Source: Verrucomicrobiia bacterium
GTDB taxonomy: Bacteria; Verrucomicrobiota; Verrucomicrobiia; Palsa-1439
DNA length: 64,000 nt
NCBI GenBank assembly: GCA_022072455.1
Contig: JAJVHY010000015.1
Span: 145,449 to 209,448 of the forward strand
Reading direction: 5' to 3'
This document shows, piece by piece, positions 43,739 to 52,213 of this stretch. Under the pieces are notes generated by a model. That model was given only the letters and a program-made list of their open reading frames with translations. It did no database searches and had not been told where the DNA came from. The translations under genes and the position numbers were made by a program. Within the stretch, counting starts at the first letter, position 1; every line of letters starts with the position of its first letter.

Positions 43739-44179
43739 ATGTTTCGACACGTTGCACGCTTCATGATTGTCATGTGGCTGGTGGCGGCTGTGCTATTTTC
43801 GCAATGGCTGTTACCGGCCAAGCAAGTGGCGGCCAGTCTGCCCGCCCGCGCCCCGCTTGCTGAATGCGCGGCGGCCAATTGTACCTGTTGTGCCGGACAT
43901 CCCAAGGGCGCGAAATGCTGTTGCACCGCTGAAACGCACGCCGCTGAGCTGGCCAGTGTGGAGCGGTCCGAACCGGCGTTTTGCGCGCCGGCCTGTGGTT
44001 CGGGGGACAGTGGACCAAGTTTTTTCGTTCTGAAGTGCGAAACCGTCTTGCCGGATAATCTGGGTTTTGAACCACCGGCCGCAACTTCGCAGACAGTCGT
44101 TGGGTTGCGCCGGATGCCCGTCAGCCGTGTCCGCGCGCCACTCGATCCTCCGCCGGAAACTCCTGCCCACAGTGCTTGA
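43739..44179 (+). CDS. Small cysteine-rich exported or membrane-anchored protein, unknown
   Basis: About 146 residues from the ATG at 43739. A hydrophobic N-terminal segment (MIVMWLVAAVLFSQWLLPA) can serve as signal or anchor; it is followed by a cysteine-rich patch (CAAANCTCCAGHPKGAKCCC, ten cysteines counting AFCAPACGS and LKCETV) and a proline-rich tail. The patch could bind metal or form disulfides; I do not know the family. GTG 43712 and ATG 43763 are alternative starts. It precedes a pseudopilin gene and a PEP-CTERM gene, so it may be part of a surface-protein export set. Confidence 0.55.
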   Translation: MFRHVARFMIVMWLVAAVLFSQWLLPAKQVAASLPARAPLAECAAANCTCCAGHPKGAKCCCTAETHAAELASVERSEPAFCAPACGSGDSGPSFFVLKCETVLPDNLGFEPPAATSQTVVGLRRMPVSRVRAPLDPPPETPAHSA

Positions 44180-44283
44180 TGATTGATCGTCCGCGTGGCG
44201 GGTCGGGGTTGACCCGGCCAACTGCCACCGGTGTGAATCGAGTTTGATCGAGAGAGTGTCTTCCATGTCGGACGGAGAATTCC

Positions 44284-44937
44284 ATGAGTTCGTTTCCGCG
44301 GAAAAAATGTGGGTTTACATTGTTGGAGTTGTTGGTCGTGGTGGCGGTGATTGGCGTGGTGGCGGCGTTGTTGACGCCGGCATTAGGGAAAGCCAAGCGC
44401 CGCGCATTGGCGACGCAATGTCTCAATAACCTGCGGCAGATCGGCATTGCCACGGTGATGTACACGGACGACAACGTCGGGCGTTTGCCGGATTCGCAAC
44501 ATCACCTTGCCTCGTGGGTCGGGTCGTTGCAGCCGTATGCGGGGGGGCGGGTTTGTTACCGTTGCCCTGTGGATGGCCATCGCACGCGGATGTACAGCTA
44601 TGCGATCAATGACCTCGTCACCCCTAATCCCTATGGCGCGGAGACGTTGGATTATTCGCGGCTATCGTCCATTCCTGTGCCGGCGGAGACGGTGTTTCTG
44701 GCGGAGATGGATGACCGGTTCGTGGGATCCGATCACTACCATTTTGCTGGCGATCCCGATGACGGGCCGGGCTATGTGCCCGCGGCGTTCGCGGCACAAG
44801 TGGCGGTGACCCGGCATCTCGGGGCGGCGAATTATCTCTTCACGGATGGCCATGTGGAGTTGCTCTCTTGGTCGGCAGTTACCAAAAAATTAACCCAACC
44901 GGGTTCACGCTTTGTGCATCCGGGTGGAATTCCATAA
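44284..44937 (+). CDS. Type II secretion pseudopilin-like protein with H-X9-DG motif
   Basis: A 217-residue prepilin-type protein. The N terminus KKCGFTLLELLVVVAVIGVV is a textbook type II prepilin signal (cleavage after Gly, then Phe-Thr-Leu-Leu-Glu with Glu at +5), followed by TPALGKAKRRALATQCLNNL, the usual helix of the PVC G-like pseudopilins. Near the C terminus HLGAANYLFTDGH gives the H-X9-DG motif. Such genes occur in dozens per genome in verrucomicrobia and planctomycetes and are secreted or assembled by a T2SS-like system encoded elsewhere. A start at ATG 44275 or 44284 is possible; 44284 places 10 residues before the cleavage Gly. It is followed 19 bases later by the PEP-CTERM gene. 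Confidence 0.88.
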   Translation: MSSFPRKKCGFTLLELLVVVAVIGVVAALLTPALGKAKRRALATQCLNNLRQIGIATVMYTDDNVGRLPDSQHHLASWVGSLQPYAGGRVCYRCPVDGHRTRMYSYAINDLVTPNPYGAETLDYSRLSSIPVPAETVFLAEMDDRFVGSDHYHFAGDPDDGPGYVPAAFAAQVAVTRHLGAANYLFTDGHVELLSWSAVTKKLTQPGSRFVHPGGIP

Positions 44938-44956
44938 CCATTACAAAAAAGGAAAA

Positions 44957-45649
44957 ATGAAAATCAGTTATCGTAGTTTGGCCGGGGGCTTGGCGGCGGT
45001 TGCCGTCTGGCTCTCGGCTTCGGTAGCCCACGCCCAGCATGGGCACTTGAATGCCGGCGCTGTCGGCACCAATCAGGACGACGCCTTGTTCTTCGCGAAC
45101 GGGGCGGACTTCGTCACCAACTCCGGCTACATCGTGACGATGGCGTACACGAATGCCGGGACGTACGCCGGTTACTTCAACGTGAATCTCACGATCACGG
45201 CGTTGCCGGCCACATCGGCCAATGGTGGCCCCGATCCTGACGCGGCAGCGTTGGGGGCGAAGCTGGCCATTGAACTCACCTCAGTCACCGGTCCGTCTGG
45301 AGCGACGTTCAGCTTCTGGCAGGGTGGTGTGCCGGTGGTGTCGCTGCAAAGCGGCCAGACCGGGACGGGCACTTGGTTGTTGAGCGGTGCAGCGGCTGGC
45401 GCACCCGGTGCCGATCCTTTCGGTCACATTCACGGCCGGCGGTTCACCGTGGATCAACCGGGGTTGTACACGATCGGGTTCACACTGTACGACATCTCGA
45501 CCAACGGGATTGGCAGTGGCCCGATTCACGCGCCGTCGGAGACGTTGTACGTTAACTTCCTAGCAGTGCCGGAACCCGGCACGCTGGCGTTGGTGGGTGG
45601 CGCGCTCGTGTCGCTGGTGCTGACGATTCGGCGGCGGCGAACGTCGTAA
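44957..45649 (+). CDS. PEP-CTERM sorting domain protein
   Basis: A 230-residue exported protein: AAAGGAAAA ribosome-binding site, signal peptide to AHA, a beta-rich domain (GHLNAGAVGTNQDDALFF, FGHIHGRRFTVDQPGLYTIG) and a C-terminal sorting tag VPEPGTLALVGGALVSLVLT followed by RRRRTS. PEP-CTERM proteins are cut and anchored by exosortase, whose genes travel with EPS clusters; the EPS genes at the left end of this window fit that link, although the exosortase itself is not here. A strong terminator follows the stop. Confidence 0.9.
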   Translation: MKISYRSLAGGLAAVAVWLSASVAHAQHGHLNAGAVGTNQDDALFFANGADFVTNSGYIVTMAYTNAGTYAGYFNVNLTITALPATSANGGPDPDAAALGAKLAIELTSVTGPSGATFSFWQGGVPVVSLQSGQTGTGTWLLSGAAAGAPGADPFGHIHGRRFTVDQPGLYTIGFTLYDISTNGIGSGPIHAPSETLYVNFLAVPEPGTLALVGGALVSLVLTIRRRRTS

Positions 45650-45654
45650 GGATC

Positions 45655-45688
45655 AGGCGGAGCCGGGCGCATCCCCGGCTCCGCCTTT
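45655..45688 (+). terminator. Rho-independent terminator after the PEP-CTERM gene
   Basis: A perfect 13-bp stem AGGCGGAGCCGGG / CCCGGCTCCGCCT with a 6-base loop and a short T run (TTT). It ends the pseudopilin/PEP-CTERM transcript 7 bases before the next start codon. Confidence 0.75.
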
Positions 45689-45694
45689 CCATTC

Positions 45695-48040
45695 ATGGGC
45701 TTTCTTTCCAACCGCGCGCGGGTGGCGGCGGTGCTGGCGTTCGGCAGCGGGGCCGCCGCGTTGGCGCATCAACTGATCTGGACGCGACGCATGGTGGACG
45801 TGTTGGGGGCGAATGCCGACACGTTCGCGAATGTGATTGGCGCGTTCTTTTTGGGTTTGGCGTTGGGTGCGTGGGCGGCGGCGCGTTGGCAACCGGCGCG
45901 CGCGTGGCGGGCGGTGGCGTTGGCCGAGTTGGCGGTGGGAGTGCTCGCAGCTGGGGTGTTGTTGTCGGCGCATGGGGCGCCAAGTTGTAGCTTGAAATTT
46001 CTTTTGCAGGTCGGCCTCATTTCACCGCCGGCGTTTGCGATGGGACTCGTGTTGCCGTGGTTGTTCGCGGCGTTGCGCACGCCGAACACCGTCGGCTTGT
46101 ACGCGATCAACACGCTCGGCGGAGTGACCGGCGTAGTCGTCACGTTGCTCTGGGCGTTGCCGGCGTGGGGGACGGTGGGCGCGGGGGCCGCGGCCATTGG
46201 GCTGAATCTGCTCGTCGCTGCCGGCGCGTGGCTGCTGCAGGATCAGGCGAACGCGCCGGTCGCGGTGCGCGCGCCGGCACCTGTTGATTCCCGGCTGCGC
46301 TGGCAGGCGTTCGGGTCGGGGTTTCTCGTCCTCGGCATCGAAGTCGTGATGCAACGGCAGTTCCTGCAAATCTCCATCAATTCGTTGTTTTCCAGCGGCG
46401 CTGTGCTCGCGCTCGTGTTGTTGTCGCTGGCCGGGGCGGCGTGGTTGGTGTCCGCGGCGCGGGACCGGTTGAGCGTGCGCGGGGTGTTGCTGGCGGCGGC
46501 GTTTTTGTGCGCGTGGCAACCATGCGTATTGTTGTGGTTGCGGCCCGGGTTGACGATTTTGCCGTACGAACTCACGCCATTGCCGTACGTCGGCCAACTC
46601 GCCGGGATTGGGTTGCTCGCGCTGTGCCCGGTCTTGTTGGTGAGCGGGTTGTTGTTCCCGTTGCTGCTCAAGGCGGTGGACCCGCGCAGTGTCGGTGTGC
46701 TGCTGGCGTGGAACGGGCTCGGCGGTTGGCTCGGCGCGCATTGCACCGAGGCGTGGATTAGTCCGCAGTTCGGTATTTGGACGAGTCTGCTGGTGTTTGC
46801 GTGCGGGTATGTGTTGTTGCTGTGGACGGTGCCAAACGTGCGCGTGGGATTCGGGTTGGTGGCGGTGGCGGTGTCGCTCGCGCTCGGCGCGTTCATCACG
46901 CCGCGTTTGCCGCAAGTCAGTGTGCCGCGCAGCGAACGACTCGCGTCAGTGGCGGTGGGCCGGGAAGGCGTGGTGGCCACTGTCACCGCCGCGCCGGATG
47001 ACTGGCGGATGTTGTTCAACAACAGTTACACGCTCGGCGGGTCGCGCGCGCAGGGAAATCAGGAACGCCAGGCGCTCCTGCCGCTCGTGTTGCATGGTCA
47101 GCCGCGGCGCGTGGCGTGTCTCGGCGTGGCGACGGGCAGTACCGTGGGTGGTGCAACGGTGTTTCCCGGTATCGAACAGATTGACGCCATCGAGTTGTCG
47201 CCGCTCGTGTTGTGCGACGCCGAACGGTTTTTCGCGCCGTTCAACCGCGATGTGTTTCGCGACCAGCGCGTCCGGTTCATCCAGGAGGACGCGCGCTGGG
47301 TCATCGCCGCGCAAGCGGCGGCGTACGATGTGGTCGTCGGCGATCTGTTTCTGCCGTGGCGGACCGGTGAAGGCCGGCTGTTTACGCGCGAACATTTCCA
47401 AGCCGTCCAGCGCTCATTGCGGCCGGGCGGACTGTATTGCCAATGGTTGCCGATGTTTCAACTGACGCGCCCGCAATTCGAGGCCATCGCCCGCACCTTC
47501 CGGCATGTCTTCCCCGAGGCCTATTTGATTCGCGGTGATTTTTACGCCGACCTGCCGATCCTCGGCTTGGTTGGCGGCCCCGCTCCTGATTGGGCAGCGA
47601 CGACGGCGGCGTGCGCCCGGATTCGCGCGCAGAGTTCGGTGACGGATCCGCTGGTGCGTCACGTGGAAGGTGTCGCCATGACCTATATCGGCCAGCTACC
47701 GGCGTTGCCCGCGGGGCCGGTCAACACCTTGAACAACGGTTGGCTGGAATGGAATGCCGGCCACAACATTCTCGGCATGGCGCAACCGTGGTTCATCGGC
47801 ACCGCACTCGCGCAATTCATTCAGGAGACGCACCGGGCTGCGCAACGGACGATGCCGGCGGAGTTGGTTGCCGCCCACGATGCCGGGCAGTATTGTCTGA
47901 CGCTCTCCATAGCCAGCCGGGTCAACGCCCCCGGTTTGCCAGAACTCACCGCGCAATGGTCGAGCCGGCTCCCGGCGGCATTGCAGCGCGACCCCGTTGC
48001 CGATTGGACGTGCTGGCCGGTCACGGCAAAACATCGTTGA
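45695..48040 (+). CDS. Membrane-fused spermidine synthase-like protein
   Basis: A 781-residue fusion. The first about 410 residues contain 11-12 TMs (VIGAFFLGLALGAWAAARW, ALVLLSLAGAAWLVSAARD, LLALCPVLLVSGLLFPLLL), and the rest is a spermidine/spermine-synthase-like Rossmann methyltransferase fold: RVACLGVATGSTVGGATVFP (cofactor loop), DAIELSPLVLCDAERFF, then AYDVVVGDLFLPW with the catalytic-position Asp, and LRPGGLYCQWLPMFQLT. Such MFS-like/spermidine-synthase fusions are common in environmental bacteria and mostly uncharacterised; polyamine synthesis is not proven. The second copy of the 33-bp repeat covers its stop codon. gmhA follows 32 bases later. Confidence 0.85.
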   Translation: MGFLSNRARVAAVLAFGSGAAALAHQLIWTRRMVDVLGANADTFANVIGAFFLGLALGAWAAARWQPARAWRAVALAELAVGVLAAGVLLSAHGAPSCSLKFLLQVGLISPPAFAMGLVLPWLFAALRTPNTVGLYAINTLGGVTGVVVTLLWALPAWGTVGAGAAAIGLNLLVAAGAWLLQDQANAPVAVRAPAPVDSRLRWQAFGSGFLVLGIEVVMQRQFLQISINSLFSSGAVLALVLLSLAGAAWLVSAARDRLSVRGVLLAAAFLCAWQPCVLLWLRPGLTILPYELTPLPYVGQLAGIGLLALCPVLLVSGLLFPLLLKAVDPRSVGVLLAWNGLGGWLGAHCTEAWISPQFGIWTSLLVFACGYVLLLWTVPNVRVGFGLVAVAVSLALGAFITPRLPQVSVPRSERLASVAVGREGVVATVTAAPDDWRMLFNNSYTLGGSRAQGNQERQALLPLVLHGQPRRVACLGVATGSTVGGATVFPGIEQIDAIELSPLVLCDAERFFAPFNRDVFRDQRVRFIQEDARWVIAAQAAAYDVVVGDLFLPWRTGEGRLFTREHFQAVQRSLRPGGLYCQWLPMFQLTRPQFEAIARTFRHVFPEAYLIRGDFYADLPILGLVGGPAPDWAATTAACARIRAQSSVTDPLVRHVEGVAMTYIGQLPALPAGPVNTLNNGWLEWNAGHNILGMAQPWFIGTALAQFIQETHRAAQRTMPAELVAAHDAGQYCLTLSIASRVNAPGLPELTAQWSSRLPAALQRDPVADWTCWPVTAKHR

Positions 48041-48059
48041 ATGCGCGCGCCGGCAACGC
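48027..48059 (+). repeat. Dispersed 33-bp repeat, copy 2
   Basis: Nearly identical (32 of 33) to 43577-43609. Here the TTGA inside the repeat supplies the stop codon of the spermidine synthase-like gene (48038-48040). Confidence 0.7.
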
Positions 48060-48072
48060 TACAGTCCGCGCG

Positions 48073-48639
48073 ATGGATACGCTCCTCGCCAAAGCCGTTG
48101 CCGACTCCTGCGCCGCGATGCAAACGGTGCTCAAACAGCAAGCCGCGTTCGACAGACTCGCTGCCGCCGTGGTCGCGTGTTTGAAGAACGGCGGCAAAAT
48201 TCTGACGTGCGGCAACGGTGGCAGTGCGGCGGACGCCATGCACATGGCCGAGGAATTCGTCGGCCGCTACCGGAGCAACCGCCGGTCACTCCCGGCAATT
48301 AGTCTCAACGCCGATCCGACGGCGCTCACCTGCATCGCGAATGATTTTGGCTACGACGAAGTTTTCGCCCGGCAAGTGGAAGGCCTCGGCGTGAAAGGCG
48401 ACGTGCTCGTCGGCTTCACGACGAGTGGTAATTCACCGAATGTCCTGCGTGCTTTTGCCGCAGCCAAAGCGCGCGGGATTACGACGGTCGGCTTCCTTGG
48501 CAAGGATGGTGGTCAGGCCCGTGGACAAGTGGATATCGCGCTCGTCATCGAGAGCGCTGACACCGCCCGTATCCAGGAAGCGCACACGTTGCTGATGCAC
48601 GTCGTCCTCGAAGTCATCGAGGGCGCCTTCCCGGCGTAG
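48073..48639 (+). CDS. gmhA: Sedoheptulose 7-phosphate isomerase-like SIS protein
   Basis: A 188-residue SIS-domain protein of the GmhA type, which converts sedoheptulose 7-phosphate to D-glycero-D-manno-heptose 7-phosphate, the first step to LPS heptose. Blocks: KILTCGNGGSAADAMHMAEE (phosphate loop), EEFVGRYRSNR (substrate-pocket Glu/Arg), SLNADPTALTCIANDFGYDE and GFTTSGNSPNVLRAFAAAKA. The start at ATG 48073 gives a length matching the family. Other heptose genes are not in the window, so a role in another sugar phosphate pathway is possible. Confidence 0.88.
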   Translation: MDTLLAKAVADSCAAMQTVLKQQAAFDRLAAAVVACLKNGGKILTCGNGGSAADAMHMAEEFVGRYRSNRRSLPAISLNADPTALTCIANDFGYDEVFARQVEGLGVKGDVLVGFTTSGNSPNVLRAFAAAKARGITTVGFLGKDGGQARGQVDIALVIESADTARIQEAHTLLMHVVLEVIEGAFPA

Positions 48640-48642
48640 GCC

Positions 48643-49041
48643 ATGCCGCCGGCCCTTGTCATGCGGCACGTGTTGATCGTCGAAGACGATTTCGAATTCG
48701 CTGACCTGCTGACCGAAGTCTTGAACCACGACAACTGCAGCTCTGAAATCGCCACCAATGGCCTCGAAGCTCTCGACCGGTTTCGTACGGGCACCTACGA
48801 CGCCGTCATCTGCGACCTGATGATGCCGCGCCTCGATGGTGAATCCCTCTTCCGGCAGGTCGAGCGTGATTTTCCCTACCTCACCGATAAATTCATTTTC
48901 ATTACCGGCCAAACCTCCCATGCGGCTGGTCGCACCAGCTTCATTTATCCCACCGGCAACACGCTGCTGACGAAACCCTTCGATATCGAAGATTTCCGGC
49001 AGGCGCTGCGCGAGTTGTTTTCCCGGACAGCCTCGCTATAA
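48643..49041 (+). CDS. Single-domain response regulator (CheY-like receiver)
   Basis: A 132-residue stand-alone receiver. Acidic pocket Glu14-Asp15-Asp16 (HVLIVEDDFEF), phosphoacceptor Asp58 (AVICDLMMPRLDG), the switch Thr in FIFITGQTS and the conserved Lys in LLTKPFDIEDF. There is no output domain, so it works by protein contact. ATG 48643 lies 3 bases after gmhA; ATG 48661 (MRHVLIVEDD) is an equally good start. mutS follows 10 bases after its stop. No partner histidine kinase is visible here. Confidence 0.88.
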   Translation: MPPALVMRHVLIVEDDFEFADLLTEVLNHDNCSSEIATNGLEALDRFRTGTYDAVICDLMMPRLDGESLFRQVERDFPYLTDKFIFITGQTSHAAGRTSFIYPTGNTLLTKPFDIEDFRQALRELFSRTASL

Positions 49042-49051
49042 TCCGTGGGCG

Positions 49052-51529
49052 ATGGCGAGTTCCAGTTCTGACGGGTTGACCCCGATGATGCAGCAGTACC
49101 GGCGCGTGAAAAGTCAAATTCCCGCCGACGCGCTGCTGCTTTTCCGGCTGGGCGATTTTTACGAGATGTTCTTCGACGACGCCAAGACCGTGGCTGGTCT
49201 GCTCAATCTCACGCTCACGGCCCGCAACGGCACCCCGATGTGCGGCATCCCACATCACGCCGCCGAAAATTACATCGGCAAACTCCTCAAACACGGCAAG
49301 AAAATCGCCATCTGCGACCAGCTCGAAGAAGCCCAACCCGGCAAACTCGTCCAGCGCGACATCACGCAGATCCTCAGTCCCGGCACGCACTTCGACGCCC
49401 ACATCCTTCACGCCGAGCGCAACAATTTCCTTGCTGCGATCTGCCCCGGCTTTGGCCTCGCCCTCATTGATCTCACCACCGGCGACTTTAAAGTCACCGA
49501 ACTGAAAACCGTGGAGCAGTTGCAGAACGAGCTCACCCGCATCAAACCCGCGGAGATCATCGTCCCGGCCGAATGGTTCGAGGAGGCGAAGGCAATCATT
49601 CCGGGCGTAGCGCCATACGACGGTTGGACGTTCGAACGCGAGACCGCGTTCTTCACCTTGCGCGACCATTTCAAAGTCCAATCGCTCGACGGTTTCGGCG
49701 CGCGCGATCTGACCGTCGGACTCGGGGCTGCCGGCGGCGCGTTGCATTACCTCCAACAAGCGTTGCGGCGGAATACTGGGCACATCCACCGGCTGAGCGT
49801 CTACAACGTCAGCGACTACATGGTGCTCGACGCTGTCACTCAGCGGAATCTGGAATTGCTCGACTCGAAACATTCCCTCGTCCATTGCCTTGATCGCACC
49901 AAAACGCCGATGGGGGCGCGTTTGCTGCGGGAGTGGGTGACGCATCCATTGCGCGATGTGTCCGGAGTTGTGGCCCGGCAGGACGTGATCGCGAAGTTTT
50001 GCGATGAAGCGCACGTGCTGGCGGAATTCCGCGAACAGCTTGCCGGCGTGCGCGACATGGAGCGGACACTGGCCCGGTTGAGTGTCGGCACCGGTAACGC
50101 CCGCGACCTCGTGGCGGTGAGGGAATCGCTCGCGGCATTGCCGGGCCTGCGGAATACACTTGGTAGGAGCGACCTCCCGGTCGCGACCGGGAGGTCGCTC
50201 CTACGGGAACTGACTGCCCAAATCACCGAGCAACCCAATCTCATCGCACTCATCAGTCGCGCCATCGAGGAGTTGCCGCCGCTGACGGTTCGCGAAGGCG
50301 GCATGATCCGGTCGGGCTTTTCGGCCGAACTCGACGAGCTCAAACGCGCGATGACCGACGGCAAAAATTGGATCGCCGCGCTCCAGCAACGCGAGATCGA
50401 ACGCACCGGTATCCCGTCGTTGAAGGTTCGGTACACGTCGGTCTTCGGCTACTTCATCGAGATCACGAAGTCGCATCTCGCAAAAGTACCGGCGGAGTAC
50501 ATCCGCAAACAGACGGTCGCGACCGGCGAGCGGTACTTCACTCCTGAGCTAAAGGAGATGGAGAACAAAATCCTCGGCGCGGAAGACAAGGCGCACGCGA
50601 TGGAGTACGAGCTTTTCCTGGAAGTCCGCAAAGCGGTCATCGAGAAGTCGGCCGAAATTCAGCAATCGGCCGCCGCGATCGCCGCGCTCGATGTGCTGGC
50701 CGGTCTGGCCGAACTCGCCCGGCATCAGAACTATTGCCGGCCAGTTGTGAACGATGGCGACAAACTCGAATTCGTTGATGGCCGGCATCCCGTGTTGGAG
50801 CAGACGTTGATCGAGGAACGCTTCGTGCCCAACGACACGTTGCTCGACGCCCAAGGGAATCTCGTACTCATCATCACCGGCCCGAACATGGCCGGTAAGA
50901 GCACATACATCCGGCAAGTCGCATTGCTGACGTTGATGGCGCAGATCGGTTCGTTCATCCCGGCCAAGAGCGCGACCGTCGGTTTGGTGGATCGCATCTT
51001 CACGCGCATCGGCGCGACGGATGATTTGTCACGCGGCCAGAGTACGTTCCTCGTCGAAATGAACGAGACCGCGAACATCCTCAACAACGCCACCGGCAAG
51101 AGCCTCGTCATCCTCGACGAAATCGGTCGGGGCACGAGTACGTTCGACGGTTTGAGCATCGCGTGGGCGGTGGCTGAGCATTTACACAATACTGTTGGCG
51201 CGAAGACACTCTTCGCCACGCATTACCACGAGTTGACCGAGATGGCGGCAACGTTGCCGCGCGTGAAGAACTACAACGTGGCTGTCCGCGAGTGGCACGA
51301 CCAGGTGATTTTCCTCCACAAGATTCTGCCCGGCGGCACGGACAAGAGTTACGGCATCCAAGTCGGTCGGCTGGCCGGCTTACCGAAGGCCGTTATCCAA
51401 CGGGCCAAGGAAGTGCTCGCGAACCTCGAAGAAGCCGAGATCAGCGCCGACGGCAAACCGAAGCTTGCCAAGACCAAGAAGAAGAATAGTGTCAACGAAA
51501 CGCCGCAAATGTTTTTGTTCAAGAAGTAG
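49052..51529 (+). CDS. mutS: DNA mismatch repair protein MutS
   Basis: An 825-residue MutS1. The mismatch-binding wedge reads GDFYEMF (Phe36, Glu38); the connector, lever and clamp follow; the ATPase has Walker A GPNMAGKSTYIRQ (about 610), Walker B VILDEIGRGTSTFDG and the FATHYHELTEM motif. The C terminus (QMFLFKK) lies at the usual place. Oddity: a 42-bp perfect palindrome at 50163-50204 is read through in frame and codes for GRSDLPVATGRSLL at about residues 371-384, in the lever region. The stop codon TAG is supplied by the GTAG of the first REP element. Apart from the insert the gene looks intact. Confidence 0.95.
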   Translation: MASSSSDGLTPMMQQYRRVKSQIPADALLLFRLGDFYEMFFDDAKTVAGLLNLTLTARNGTPMCGIPHHAAENYIGKLLKHGKKIAICDQLEEAQPGKLVQRDITQILSPGTHFDAHILHAERNNFLAAICPGFGLALIDLTTGDFKVTELKTVEQLQNELTRIKPAEIIVPAEWFEEAKAIIPGVAPYDGWTFERETAFFTLRDHFKVQSLDGFGARDLTVGLGAAGGALHYLQQALRRNTGHIHRLSVYNVSDYMVLDAVTQRNLELLDSKHSLVHCLDRTKTPMGARLLREWVTHPLRDVSGVVARQDVIAKFCDEAHVLAEFREQLAGVRDMERTLARLSVGTGNARDLVAVRESLAALPGLRNTLGRSDLPVATGRSLLRELTAQITEQPNLIALISRAIEELPPLTVREGGMIRSGFSAELDELKRAMTDGKNWIAALQQREIERTGIPSLKVRYTSVFGYFIEITKSHLAKVPAEYIRKQTVATGERYFTPELKEMENKILGAEDKAHAMEYELFLEVRKAVIEKSAEIQQSAAAIAALDVLAGLAELARHQNYCRPVVNDGDKLEFVDGRHPVLEQTLIEERFVPNDTLLDAQGNLVLIITGPNMAGKSTYIRQVALLTLMAQIGSFIPAKSATVGLVDRIFTRIGATDDLSRGQSTFLVEMNETANILNNATGKSLVILDEIGRGTSTFDGLSIAWAVAEHLHNTVGAKTLFATHYHELTEMAATLPRVKNYNVAVREWHDQVIFLHKILPGGTDKSYGIQVGRLAGLPKAVIQRAKEVLANLEEAEISADGKPKLAKTKKKNSVNETPQMFLFKK
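50163..50204. repeat. REP-like perfect palindrome inside mutS
   Basis: Two 21-bp arms with no spacer; each arm begins GTAGGAGCGACCTCCC. The GTAG 5' tetranucleotide and the internal hairpin GCGACC-TCCC-GGTCGC are the marks of RAYT-associated REP sequences, arranged head-to-head. It is exactly 14 codons long and keeps the mutS frame. The sequence differs from the REP type around the RAYT gene, so a second REP family probably exists in this genome. Confidence 0.75.
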
Positions 51530-51547
51530 GGTGCGCTATTGCGCACC
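51526..51547 (+). repeat. REP element 1 (5' of RAYT, direct)
   Basis: GTAG followed by the hairpin GGTGCGC-TATT-GCGCACC. Its TAG (51527-51529) is the stop codon of mutS. Confidence 0.88.
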
Positions 51548-51572
51548 ATTCGGAAATCATAACAACCAACTC

Positions 51573-51594
51573 GGTGCGCAATAGCGCACCCTAC
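51573..51594 (-). repeat. REP element 2 (5' of RAYT, inverted)
   Basis: Reverse complement of REP 1, 25 bases away, forming a BIME-like pair. It ends 2 bases before the RAYT start codon. Confidence 0.88.
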
Positions 51595-51596
51595 TA

Positions 51597-52172
51597 ATGC
51601 CAAATTATCGACGCTGGTTTGTACCTGGCGCGACCTACTTCTTCACGTTGGTGACCGAAAATCGCGTCCCATTGTTTGCTGGCGAAATAGCCCGCGCCAA
51701 TCTGCGTACCGCAATCGCGGAGTGCCGGCAGCGTTGGCCGTTCGAGTTGAATGCCATTGTCCTATTGCCGGAGCATCTCCACATGCTTTGGACATTGCCC
51801 GGCGGTGATGTGGATTTTCCACGGCGTATCGCGTGGATCAAGCGAGCGTTTACGCAGGACTGGCTGTTGGCCGGTGGTGCCGAGCAACCGATGACCGATT
51901 CACGGCAGCACCGGCGACGGCGTGGCGTCTGGCAACGGAGTTTCTGGGAGCACACCATTCGCGATGACACCGACTTTGGTCGCCATTTGGACTACATCCA
52001 CTACAACCCGGTCAAACACGGTTTGGTGACTTGTCCGCACCAGTGGAGTTTTTCCAGTTTCCAGCAGTGGATCGAGCGGGGTGTCTATGCGATCGAATGG
52101 GGTTGTGCTTGTGGGGCGCGAAAGCCGGCTGCCATCACGTTTGCCGATCTGGATAAAACCGCAATGGAGTAG
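51597..52172 (+). CDS. REP-associated tyrosine transposase (RAYT)
   Basis: A 191-residue Y1/HUH transposase of the RAYT family (TnpA_REP). The HUH metal motif is H60-L-H62 in LLPEHLHMLWTLP, and the nucleophile is a Tyr in LDYIHYNPVKHGLV (Tyr133 or Tyr136). The start MPNYRRWFVPGATYFFTLVT is typical. RAYTs bind and cut single-stranded REP hairpins bearing a GTAG tetranucleotide; four such hairpins flank this gene symmetrically, so it is probably a functional REPtron. The stop codon TAG is part of the GTAG of REP 3. RAYTs are vertically kept, single-copy domesticated genes in many genomes. Confidence 0.93.
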   Translation: MPNYRRWFVPGATYFFTLVTENRVPLFAGEIARANLRTAIAECRQRWPFELNAIVLLPEHLHMLWTLPGGDVDFPRRIAWIKRAFTQDWLLAGGAEQPMTDSRQHRRRRGVWQRSFWEHTIRDDTDFGRHLDYIHYNPVKHGLVTCPHQWSFSSFQQWIERGVYAIEWGCACGARKPAAITFADLDKTAME

Positions 52173-52190
52173 GGTGCGCTATTGCGCACC
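52169..52190 (+). repeat. REP element 3 (3' of RAYT, direct)
   Basis: Same sequence as REP 1. Its TAG (52170-52172) is the stop codon of the RAYT gene. Confidence 0.88.
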
Positions 52191-52213
52191 GCTGGGAGGG
52201 TATCAACCAGGAT

